Part shown: positions 1 to 8,630 of the stretch, one piece after another | How positions within the stretch are numbered: the first letter of the stretch is position 1 | Layout: the number at the start of each line of letters is the position of its first letter | Source: Phoronis ovalis | Lineage: Eukaryota > Phoronida > Phoronidae | Assembly: GCA_028565635.1 (NCBI GenBank) | Contig: JAOXYB010060768.1 | Location: forward strand, 1-10,715 | Length of the DNA stretch: 10,715 nucleotides | Reading direction: 5' to 3' | The notes under the pieces: generated by a model | What the model was told of the DNA's origin: nothing | The model's input: only the letters and a program-made list of their open reading frames with translations | The model's database searches: none | Made by a program: the position numbers and the translations under genes

Positions 1-22
1 TCTAAGAAGGCCATAGGTTGGT

Positions 23-332
23 AGCCCAATGGGTCATTTTTTCACAAATTAATCCCTAAAAATGGATTGACTTTTCAGAAATTCCCATAGAGATTGGTTC
101 AGTTTTCAACAAACCCTAAAAATATTTGTTTTTTTCCGATTTTATTTAAGAGATGGAATTCCAGGGAACTTTTAGAAGAAGTAACCTAAAAAATTGGTCC
201 TTTTTTGTAACAGAAAACCTTAAAAATGAGTAAAGTTATGAGACCGAAATCCTTAAAAATGGGAGGATATTTTGAGTTTAGGCTGCACATACCCATCTAA
301 AAAATATGGTTAGTTCTCCCCCGGGGGTAACG
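23..332. repeat. Degenerate tandem array of ~30-40-bp units
   Basis: Successive stretches restart with a similar head, CC(C/T)TAAAAATGG or a decayed form, followed by a T-rich tail. Heads are visible near 54, 84 (CCCATAGAGATTGG), 114, 184, 218, 251 and 292, spaced about 30-40 bp or a double unit of about 70. The array ends in a GC-rich palindromic patch, CCCCCGGGGG, near 319-328, which stands out from the AT-rich surroundings. No open frame runs through it. It looks like an old minisatellite, or the internal array of a non-autonomous transposable element, inside an intron. The element family and the left boundary cannot be determined from this window. Confidence 0.55.
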
Positions 333-2762
333 CATCAGACAGCAGAAACAGTCATATTGAATAAGAGTACCCCACAATGATAAACCAGATTATAATGCAT
401 GATGTATTATATTCTTTTCTAATGTAAAAAAACGATAATGTTAAAAAAATACAATCCTGCACATTGGATGGGCATTAGACATGACAAATGTCTTGTTACT
501 ATGAAGAGTTGCATAACAGTACAAATGCTAAAATTTATTTTAGTTTAATTATTGGTACCACTGTAAAAATCAAAATGTACATGTAGTGAGAAAGTGTGAA
601 GTACTCGGTATGATAAGTTAATAGATAGATATATTAGCATATTTTAAAAAATGTGCCCTAGTATATCCAACAGTGTATCCCTGGGGTATTTTAGGTTATA
701 TTTTGGGGTAGGGGTGTGTCACCAGGGGTAAAATTTTATGTCCAACGCTATATAAACAATGTTCCAAAGCATACTTCAAAATATAATGTATAGCACATAT
801 GGAAGATATGTACTATTGGTGAGCAAGAAACTCACTGTAGAAATTAGATAAGAAATTATATTACTGATTTAGTTCATAGTTTTAAAGCAGAAATTTTAAT
901 TCAATGTTTAAATTAATTGTATGTGTTTTATTAGATAATGTACACTATTTTCTGAAAAGTAGACCCAAATATCGGTGTTCTTGAGCACGCAGTATTTTTA
1001 GATGAAATGGTAATGTAACCTAAGGGACTGACTTAAGCTTTATGTTTCTTGTGTTGCTATAAATACATTTCACTTTGTCCCTTAAGACAATAAAATTTTA
1101 AGATTTGATGGTTGCATAATTTTTATGGGAAGTGATAAATTTTGCATGCAAGATTCATTGATCGTCAGTGAAAGCCTGCATCTGCTGCTCAACTACTGAA
1201 ATATTCATGATTTCCTATGACAAATATACAGAGTAGAGAATAAACACTTGTTCGCATGGGGTTCCATCACCAACTATTGCTTGTTTAAAAAAAGGAACTA
1301 TAAAAAGCGAGATTTGTTTGATAAATTTATTTTAATATGTAAATCCTTGATCCAACTGAAACTGTGAGTGAATATTGGTACAGTGTTGATAGTGTTGAAT
1401 GTCTTGATTTAGCTGAGCACAGCTATGCTGAGCAAAACCATTACTTGACATGTTTGTTGTGTTCATAAAGACTGACATTTTGAATTTTCCTACAAATTGT
1501 TATGTGTACTGGCATAACAAGACCAGTTTTATAGGCACCATTCTTTTAAATTTGGCAACAGCTAATAAGCACTTCACTATGCCATTTATAGAATCATAAA
1601 AGAAAATAATTAAGGACCATCGTTAACTAATTTGGGTTAATAAAAGGGCTTTTTCGAAGATCAGATTTTGTATCACAAAATATTATTCTGATGAAAAGTA
1701 AAATTTGCTGTTGATTTCTTTTTCGTAGTAATTTCGGAATCAAATGGAACTACAAAGATATTTTTATTGTGTTGCCTGTTATGATGACAAAAAAATGCAA
1801 ACTTTTAAAACTACCTATTTTTTAAACGTAATAACTCAATGGAAGCAATAATAACATACTGTCTGATTTTTGGCATGTGCAGTCGATCACGCTGATCTTT
1901 AACCTTAACATTTGATGTCGTTAATCTTTTAACCTACACGGATGCTGGCTGTTAATCATAAATACTTTATAAACTTCAAAAAGATTAATGTCATCAAACA
2001 TTGTGATTGAAGAAAATATCGAATTCTGTCATTTTAGTTATTAAATTTACAACAATTTTGTACTATCATCTAGTTAATTCCATTTAAATAGCAACAAGAA
2101 TTAAATTTAGTTTCCCCAAATTCAATAATTTGGGAGCTCTCATTGTTTGAAGATAAACAACACTGTTTAACGAGGAGGCAAAAAAAAAAAATTGAAATGT
2201 GACAAACAATTAATCTGATGATTTACTCAATCGTATTATATACAGATATGTAATCATTTGTTCAAGTGTTGTACCACAAAAAGATTAATTTCATTGTGAT
2301 GCTAAACCATTGTTGGAATGTACTTATTATGCATAAAAAAAAGAAAACAATGTATTCGACATAATGCAAAGAAAATGGGTACCCTTTCCTTGTCTACGTT
2401 GTAAGATTTTTTCACCAATTAACAGCCCTTAATGAGTTAATGATTGTCCCTTAACTAACAACTTATAAGCGTAATCATGACAACAGTAGCCATCTTGGCT
2501 TGCACATATTTATTTAGAGTGACTTGAGGAGCCTTATTCTAATTTCTGGATTTCATTAATTGAAAATTCAAATATAATGCAAACACATAATGTTATACGC
2601 AATTGTTTGGGAAGCTCTGACAATGCAAGCAACAGAGTCTTGAGGTTGAATTCTCAGAAATTCGTTCTCACTATGTTGGAAGTCCGACCATGGGCAATGT
2701 TCTTGCAGTATTGCTTGTTTTAGGGCCAACTACTATCCCTGACTTTTTTCCTTCCTTTGCAG
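333..2762 (+). other. Non-coding region, probably 3' part of a long MAP1 intron
   Basis: This AT-rich stretch has stops in all frames and no reading frame resembling the missing MAP1 N-terminus. It ends at a strong acceptor: a pyrimidine tract (GACTTTTTTCCTTCCTTTGC) followed by AG at 2761-2762. I read it as the downstream part of an intron longer than 2.7 kb, because the next exon starts in phase 1 and so needs an upstream coding exon. It contains an imperfect inverted repeat (1911-1998), a small perfect hairpin (2115-2134), and a G-rich patch with repeated GGGG runs (678-729). A short ATG-started extension at 2690-2762 is open only because it runs through the pyrimidine tract. No RNA gene was recognised. 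Confidence 0.6.
1911..1998. repeat. Imperfect inverted repeat, 20-bp arms, 48-bp loop
   Basis: The left arm at 1911-1930 (TTTGATGTCGTTAATCTTTT) pairs with the right arm at 1979-1998 (AAAAGATTAATGTCATCAAA), matching at 18 of 20 positions. A shortened direct copy of the right arm and its flank lies at 2278-2300: AAAAAGATTAAT, then a 7-nt deletion relative to the first copy, then ATTGTGAT. This could be the remnant of a small inverted-repeat element or a chance hairpin in AT-rich intron. No target-site duplication is obvious. Confidence 0.35.
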
Positions 2763-2918
2763 GTGAAATAACTATTAAATGTAATCATGAAGATGTTCTG
2801 CTAACAGTTCTCATTAATCCTAGTGCACTGTCACTGAAGGAAAATCTACGAGATACCCTGGTGACAACTACGAGACACAAGCATGTCATATATGCTGGCC
2901 ATGCTTTCCAAGGAACAG
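2763..2918 (+). CDS. MAP1/futsch: MAP1/Futsch internal coding exon (N-terminal domain)
   Basis: This is a 156-nt exon, bounded by an acceptor AG at 2761-2762 after a pyrimidine tract and a donor ACAG|GTAATT at 2918/2919. It begins and ends in phase 1, so it adds exactly 52 codons. The translation contains HEDVLLTVLINPSA, then TTTRHKHVIYAGHAFQGTG. Vertebrate MAP1A/B have the corresponding pattern of D-V-L, V-L-I-N-P-S, a short acidic spacer, A-R-H-K and a G-x-x-F-x-x-T-G ending (recalled from the family). This segment belongs to the conserved N-terminal region of the heavy chain, just before the metallo-beta-lactamase-like part. The first base of its first codon comes from an upstream exon not in the window; G would restore the glycine seen in relatives. 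Upstream in-frame residues from 2690 are intronic, not exon. Confidence 0.9.
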
Positions 2919-4363
2919 GTAATTACTGCCTAAATATTCAACTGATCAATAACCATGGGAATAGTATGACTTAACACTATTAATGGTGGATGTTTAACAA
3001 TGCTTGATCAAGAATTTCCAATATTTTTTTAGTTAAATTATGAACCATCTTGCCGACAACATCTTTTAATTTTCAGTTCAGTAGTTTCCTGTTTTCCACT
3101 TGAAACAGTAATCAATTGAAGCAGTTGACACTTTCCCAAAGTTGTCGTTTTCTGCTTTTAAGATGTGCTTAAAAATGCAATTGCCAGTGAAACACCGGTC
3201 TTTTGTGTTAGTATGCACTCATATACTGAGATTACGTTATGCTTTTGTTTTTTCCTACAAGAGGTTTTAGAGGGCAAAAACTAATAATATTGATAAAGTT
3301 TTTGCCTAGAAAGATCTAATGTCTGAACTTTTTAAGCCTTTTCCAGTTACCTAAGTTGAAAGCTTTATGGAACAATTTTTGACTAATCAAACACAGAGGG
3401 GACATAAATTGAGCACACAAAATTTTGCTATACATACAAGTATTGATAAGCATTTACAGCACATAAATTCAAAATGCCTAAAACCTTTCAAACATTTCGA
3501 TAAATTGACAATGACATCAGAAGAAAAGTAACCAAGATTCTGGGGGTTTTTTTGCAAAATTATTTGAAATTATTTGTCATGGAGAAACCAAGCGCACAAT
3601 CGCAAATGATATAACTCTTAAAGAAATCTTGTTTCATTTTTATTTTACAGTCATCCTCACAAATTCACACAGTGTCAACTTTTTCAACTGATTGGTGTTC
3701 AAATTTAAATGTTAACACTGCTTTATGAGTGGGTTTTAAGATGATTATAAACACTTTACTTAGAGTCTAGAATTTCCAATTCGGGGTTTATATTTTTCAT
3801 TTTGTTCAGATGAACCTGGTAAGCTATAAACAATTGCATGGTATTAAGAATTGTAGTTTGCATATGTGTTATCATTATTACGCTGAGATATTAATTGAAC
3901 AATTATAGAACTAAATATTATGAAAACCATCGATAAAGAGAGCTTAAAATTCTTAAATACGAGTGACGAGTAAAGTCTGCCACGACATTTAAAGTGAGAA
4001 GTAAAAGAAATGCACTAGTAGTCCGTATCTAAGAATCTTAACCTCTCTATTATATCCATTTTTTATCATTTGGTAAATATTTGTCTTACAGCATGCGTAG
4101 TTTATTTTGTATACTACCATCTTCTTATGTTAGTGAGAAATATACAAAAGTTTGTTGTTACTGTGATATGCTAACAGAATTTATATGTTGCAGTAACAGT
4201 GAAAGCAGATTTTTTCAGAAACTTGCTTCCTTGTTGAAGCTATACTGGATGTCAAACATGCAGGGCTGTTTTTGATGTGAAGTAGTGGATAAAAGATTTG
4301 AAATTTGTATAGCCAGTCTTCACTTGCCAATGTTCAATGTGAAATGTTTGCTACTTCTTTTAG
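2919..4363 (+). other. MAP1 intron, phase 1
   Basis: The intron runs from a GTAATT donor at 2919 to the acceptor CTACTTCTTTTAG ending at 4363, 1,445 nt in all. Its phase is fixed by the protein: the last G of the upstream exon plus GT of the next gives glycine, yielding T-G-A-W-I-L-Q, which fits the MAP1 pattern T-G-x-x-I-L-Q. The interior is AT-rich and full of stops. Short open stretches at 4081-4275 and 4276-4363 lack family similarity; the second is open only into the pyrimidine tract. I see no gene or recognisable repeat in it. Confidence 0.88.
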
Positions 4364-7300
4364 GTGCTTGGATTCTGCAGGATGATTCCTTCACAGTAAA
4401 CAATTTCATACAGTTACTTCATGAACCAACTGTTGACTCTGCCATCAGGAAACAAAGTGGAGGTTCGTTAACCATAGCTTGTCCAGTCGAAGGAGATTGG
4501 AAAATGTCCAACATCAACAAACATGAAGCTGCAAAGTTTATCAAGATTGGTGTTAATTCTGAGGAGAAGATCCCCATTGTAGATGCCTCTGGTATTGTCC
4601 AGTTTACCGCATACTTATCATACTTTGTTAAAGTTAAATCTGCTCATGATGTCCTGCAGTCTTCATCTGTTGTTGGCAGTATAAGATTTACCAAGCCTAC
4701 CATTTATATCTTCCCTGGTTGTCAAGGAGATTCAGCTTTATTTGGTATAAATGGCTTCAATATTCTAGTCGATGGTGGGTACCAACAGAAAGCCTGTTTC
4801 TGGGATTTTGTTCGTCATTTGGATAGAATTGATGCTATCCTCTTGACCCACCTTAATGGAGATAACATCTTTGGCATCAATAATGCACTGAGAAGGAAAA
4901 TTGAAGAAAACGTTCATCCAGGTATTGGTCATGTCTATTTTAATGCCAGTGAGAAAGTTTTAAAGCATTCTGCAAGTGGAGATTCCAGTGAAAATGGTGA
5001 AAGTTCAAAGCAAATTACGCTGCTAGTCAATACTGTGGAAGAAGGCAATCATTTAGTGGAAAATCTGCATCACCTGGGTTTACCTGCTCATCCTTGTAGC
5101 CGGTCTTTAACTAATGGAAACCATCCAGTAAATTTGTATCATAAAGTAGGGCATGGTACTTTAGATATGTTTGTCTTAAATCCTGTTCAAGATTGTAAAG
5201 AAATGAAGGAATTCTTCCAACAGTGGAATAAGAAAGTAACAAGCTTCACGTCTCATAATCAGATTCCACTGCCAAACATGCTTTCAGTTTGTGCTTTGCT
5301 TGTGTGGAAACCTGCCAATGCAATGGACAAGATTACTCGTATATTGTTCCCTGGTGCTGCTCCACAATCAAAAATTTTTGAAGGCTTAGATAAAATTAAA
5401 ACTTTCGATTTTCTAAAACGCCCACAGTGCTGTGATAATGACCTTCATGCAAAAGTTGCTCCAAAGAAAACAGCTACCAGCAAAGCGACAAAACATTCAA
5501 CTCCAACCACTCAAGTTGTGGTCCATGAAAAACCAGAAAAGTCTAAACCCGCCCAAAAAACAGAAAGATCTGCAGTTAATAAGAAATCGGGAACAGTTGC
5601 AAAAGACAAGAAACTTGAAATAAAGAAGGACCGTAATGAACGTTCTAATACACCTTCTCCACCAGTAAGAAGCCCCATTCCTACTCCGATTCATTCAGTG
5701 ACACCTGTACGTGATAGTCCTGAGAAGTCACCTATTGTTACAGAGAAGCCACCACTGATTGATGCCTTCATTGATGAAACTCCACGTACAGCAGCTGATG
5801 AAGCCCCTACACCTCCAGTCACTAGCCCTGAACCACCAGCCGCATATGGAGACAGTGTTATTAACAGTGATTTGTTAGTTGATGTTGAAGAGCGTAAAGA
5901 TGACATGTTATTGGCTGATGATAATTCTTCACTAGCTACGGAACCATTTGCAGCAAATTTTCCAGCTGATGATAGTTCCTTGCAGGCAAAGGAACCACCT
6001 ACAACAGAATTTCCAGATTCAGTAAATTTGCTTACTGATGCGGACACCAGTTGCAAGGTGGAGGAGATTCCAGCTGAGGATATAACAGCTGGTACCAATG
6101 CATCTGGAATTCAACAAACTGTGGAAACTCCTGAAGCTTGGCCCGCTGAGCAGCCTCCTGCAGATACACAGGATACAACAAGCCCTGAAGCTCTCCCTGA
6201 TCCACAGCAGTTTGATCCCACAACTTTTGAACCAGCGCCTATTATTCCTGACCACAATGAAAGTAAAATTGAGGAAGGTAGTGTGAATGAAAAGGACGTA
6301 GATACTGCTCAAGGAATAGTTGATACAAGTAGTGTTATTCCAAGTCCCCAGATTGATTTTGCAGAGTGCACTGAAAACGAAGCCACAGAACATGACCAGC
6401 AAACTGTAATAGAAGCGGAAAGTGATCTAGACGCATCCCAAGCTCTAGCAGAAGCAGAAAATGTTCCACATGCAAATGTACAAAACATAGAATTTCCAGA
6501 CGATCAACCCATTGAAAAATCAGAAGAACGTAACTTGGATGAAAAGGACATTGATACAGCTCAGCAGATGGTTGATACTGCTCCCAATATTATGTTGGGG
6601 TCAGAGCTTGATACTACAGAATGCACTGAATCTGAGGCTTTGCAACTTGATCAGCAAACTATTGATTACAAAGAAAATGTAACAACTGAAGATGTAGACT
6701 GTGCTCCACCTACAGAGATGTCCGATCAGCAGTTTGCTGGTGATGCCACCACTGATAAACCAGTTTCTGAAAGCATTACCAATGAAAACATGCTGGAATC
6801 TGTCGGTGATGATGCTGTTGTGTTAGACAACACTCCTCCTGAATTTCATTCTATTTCTGGTGAACAACAGTCAGAGCCGGTTACTGAGTGTGATATGCCA
6901 CAAGAACCTGTAATGGAAAATAGTGATCAGATGGTCTCTAACACAAATCTGGATCAAATGAAAGTCAGCTTGTATGATGCAAATATTGTAGTGTCGGAAG
7001 AAGATTGTGTTCCTACTGAAAGACCAGAATCATCTGATGGTTTTGATGACCTCAGCAGTTTACGGGTAGAACCATCTCAGAGTGAACCTGAGCTAGATCT
7101 CATTGATACAGAAGGTGTTGATGATACAGAGGCATATGATGCTGACTTGCAAAATCAGCCTGAAGATGTTGATAATTTCATGGGTCTTGATGAACCTCAA
7201 GTTGAAGTTCCATTGTCGTTTGATCAAACAGAACTGGAAAAACAAGAGGATGATGTGCAAGATTTGCCTGAATCTGATCAACCGACAAGTACTGCTGTTG

Positions 7301-8508
7301 ACGATATTCTTAGCAGTTCTGAATATAAAGCGGAACCTATAGATGACTTATCCGAAACATGTATTGGGAATGTAGTATCTGACACCCAGACGATTAGTGA
7401 GGACCTTCTTCAGCCATCTCTAGCCGCAGCAGGTTCAGTAGCAAGTCAAGAGGAAGGTTTTAAGAATGGAACCAATCCACCTGATTTGATTTCTAGCCAG
7501 GTTAATACAGCTGAGGACAAACCTCCTGTAGATGTATCTGGTACTTTAACAACTGAACATGTAGATGAATCAGATGATCCTTTTCTTTCAGTTAGCAGCA
7601 AGCAAATTCCACCTGAAAGTGTCTCAGAGCTCAAGTCTAATGTAAACAATGGTGCTGGCAGTAATGAAGAATTTGATCCATTACGAGACTGGGGACAACC
7701 ATTGGGTCTGCCAGCTCCTCCACCCCCGGATGACCCAAAGCCTGAGAAGAAGGCAGAAAAGGGTGCAACAGCTTCAAAGAAAACAACTAAGACAACTACA
7801 AGTACTACAAAGAAAACTACAACCAGTAAAGTATTAGACAAATCAAGAGTTGAAACTTCAAAGAAAAGCCCATCACCAGCAAAGAGCACTGCATCTAAAC
7901 CAAGACCAACCACTGCGCCAGGAGCAGCCAAATCAGTTAGGGACAAAAATGGCACTGTAGAAAATGCTAAAAAAGTTACTGATGTGAAGAAAAGTACTAG
8001 ACCTAGACCTGCAACTGCACCTGTTAAACCAACTGAAAAGATGGAAGCAAAGCAGTCAGCTGCAAGCAGAGTGGCTACCAGTCGTCCAGCAGTTAAGAAA
8101 ACAGCCTCAGCATCAAGTGCACGGGCGAATGTAACAAGATCAGCACCGGCTACTCCAGTAACACCTTGCTATGTAGATCTGTCCTATGTTCCTTACCATG
8201 CTAATTGTAAATATTCTGACATAGATTTTTTTCGCCGCGTTCGAGCAAGATATTACGTTGTGAGTAGTTTACATCCTAATGCTGCCATTTTGAATAATTT
8301 AATTGAAGCAAAACAAACATGGGAGGATAAAGAGTTGGAGGTAACTGTTATTCCTACATATGACACAGATACTTTACGTCATTGGATGGGTTTGCATCGA
8401 GATCAGTTAGCGCTGTTGAAGATCGACATAGCTCCTTCTGCAAGCAGGTGTACTGTTCAGCTGCAGGATCATGAAACCAGCTGCTCGGCATACAGACTGG
8501 AATTTTAA
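4364..8508 (+). CDS. MAP1/futsch: MAP1/Futsch large terminal coding exon (heavy chain remainder plus light chain)
   Basis: This exon encodes 1,380 residues plus a split codon and ends at TAA (8506-8508). Domain order: conserved N-terminal domain (4364-5440) with ACPVEGDWKMSN, YIFPGCQGDSALF and FNILVDGG near 4705-4779, a degenerate metallo-beta-lactamase motif LTHLNGDNIFGI (4843-4878), VNLYHKVGHGTLDM, and RILFPGAAP; a basic block (5461-5640); a Ser/Thr-Pro cluster (5641-5733); a long acidic, presumably disordered middle with internal repeats (about 5740-7670); a candidate processing motif FDPLRDWGQPLGLP (7672-7713); a Lys/Thr/Ala-rich linker; and the C-terminal MAP1 domain from CYVDLSYVPYH to SCSAYRLEF. 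Family role: a structural protein binding microtubules, and actin through the light chain, mainly in axons, dendrites and synapses. With the missing N-terminus the precursor would be about 1,500 residues, shorter than MAP1A/MAP1B and much shorter than Drosophila Futsch. The true start is upstream; the frame's extension back to 4276 is intronic. Confidence 0.95.
4705..4878 (+). other. Degenerate metallo-beta-lactamase-like core of the MAP1 N-terminal domain
   Basis: The order YIFPG, GDSALF, a hydrophobic strand ending in VDGG, then HLDRIDAILLTH and NGDNIFGI follows the beta-strand and loop order of the metallo-beta-lactamase fold. That fold is known to be related to the MAP1 N-terminus. The catalytic H-x-H-x-D-H motif reads H-L-N-G-D-N here, so two of the metal-binding histidines are asparagine. 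I infer a structural, non-catalytic domain, as in other MAP1 proteins. Confidence 0.7.
5461..5733 (+). other. Basic block followed by Ser/Thr-Pro cluster with SxIP-like motif
   Basis: From 5461 to 5640 the chain is rich in lysine (KPEKSKPAQK, KDKKLEIKKD), in the place where MAP1A/B carry KKE-type microtubule-binding repeats. A regular KKEE/KKEK array is not seen, only this irregular block. Between 5641 and 5733 there are seven Ser-Pro or Thr-Pro sites in 31 residues, candidate targets of proline-directed kinases. The residues SPIP (5671-5682), flanked by arginine and prolines, match the S/T-x-I-P pattern used by end-binding (EB) protein partners. The functional readings are inference. Confidence 0.5.
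5914..6015 (+). repeat. Tandem 17-residue coding repeat (2 units)
   Basis: Two adjoining 51-nt units, 5914-5964 and 5965-6015, encode ADDNSSLATEPFAANFP and ADDSSLQAKEPPTTEFP. They share ADD, SS, L, A, E-P and F-P in the same register or within one residue of it. The repeat lies in the acidic, probably disordered middle of the heavy chain and has no known domain. Confidence 0.6.
6271..6660 (+). repeat. Two ~45-residue acidic repeat units, 84-codon period
   Basis: Unit 1 (6271-6405) and unit 2 (6523-6660) both run EE....EKD(V/I)DTAQ..VDT, a variable spacer, then ECTE.EA...DQQT. By eye about 24 of 45 residues agree, with a single one-residue gap. The units start 252 nt apart, separated by 117 nt. 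Each keeps one cysteine in ECTE, in a middle region where cysteine is otherwise scarce. Long acidic repeats are typical of the Futsch heavy chain, but I do not recognise this unit. Confidence 0.7.
7675..8508 (+). other. Predicted MAP1 light chain
   Basis: If the precursor is cut within FDPLRDW (7672-7692), as the conserved processing of MAP1 precursors suggests, the light chain is about 277 residues. That is close to the usual size of MAP1 light chains (about 250-300). It starts with a Pro-rich stretch (GLPAPPPPDD), continues with a Lys/Thr/Ser/Ala-rich basic linker (7738-8150, including a 19-residue Ser/Lys/Thr-only run at 7774-7830) that would bind microtubules, and ends in the folded C-terminal domain. 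In that domain FFRRVRARYYVVSS, EAKQTWEDKELEVT and IPTYDTDTL are hallmark segments. This domain mediates heavy-chain association and actin binding in relatives. The exact cleavage bond is inferred. Confidence 0.65.
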
Positions 8509-8630
8509 ATCAGAATTGTTTTAACAAGCATAGATTATACAATTTGAAGGTATTAAAATAGATATTCGTGATGTTGATGTTAAATATTTCCCAAGTTTGA
8601 AATAAATGTTCAATTTTGCTAGTATCATGC
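8509..8630 (+). other. Proximal 3' UTR of MAP1
   Basis: The sequence directly follows the TAA stop, is AT-rich, and leads to the first AATAAA at 8601-8606, with a T/GT-rich stretch just downstream (GTTCAATTTTGC, then TGCTGTTGC). This would give a short 3' UTR of about 110-120 nt. Use of this or a later site cannot be told from sequence alone. Confidence 0.5.
8601..8606 (+). terminator. Proximal polyadenylation signal AATAAA
   Basis: A canonical hexamer lies 92 nt after the MAP1 stop codon and is followed by T-rich, GT-containing sequence. It is the closest good candidate for cleavage and polyadenylation of the MAP1 transcript. Confidence 0.5.

Noticed and set aside
1021-1084. TAAGGGAC / GTCCCTTA inverted pair with a 48-nt spacer, near an intronic AATAAA at 1089.
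   Set aside because: The arms are only 8 bp and do not extend. There is no sign that an exon precedes the hexamer.
2115-2134. Perfect 8-bp hairpin CCCAAATT-CAAT-AATTTGGG.
   Set aside because: A single short palindrome in AT-rich intron is expected by chance. There is no T-run or other context to give it a function.
2690-2762. ATG-started in-frame stretch before the 2763 exon.
   Set aside because: It crosses a strong pyrimidine tract and AG acceptor and does not resemble MAP1. The true exon begins in phase 1 at 2763.
2919-2974. In-frame continuation after the 2918 donor to a TGA/TAA stop.
   Set aside because: It follows a good GTAATT donor and loses similarity at once, while the family sequence resumes at 4364.
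4081-4275. 64-residue open frame in the intron, with a TTACAG acceptor-like site before it.
   Set aside because: It starts at TTG, has no family similarity and stops before the real acceptor. No supporting donor ties it to the MAP1 frame.
4276-4363. Open extension of the MAP1 frame upstream of 4364, with GTG at 4285 and ATG at 4330, giving a Leu-rich, signal-peptide-like start.
   Set aside because: The Leu run is the translated pyrimidine tract of the acceptor. Conserved MAP1 sequence continues instead from the 2763-2918 exon through the G|GT join, and animals rarely start at GTG.
5691-6402. Antisense frames of 127-135 residues over the acidic heavy-chain region.
   Set aside because: They are composition shadows of the acidic, Ser/Thr/Pro-rich + strand frame, with no recognisable domain.
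7446-7955. 169-residue antisense frame inside the light-chain region.
   Set aside because: It is the reverse shadow of the Lys/Thr/Ser-rich coding sequence, giving Val/Leu/Phe runs. The + strand carries clear MAP1 homology.
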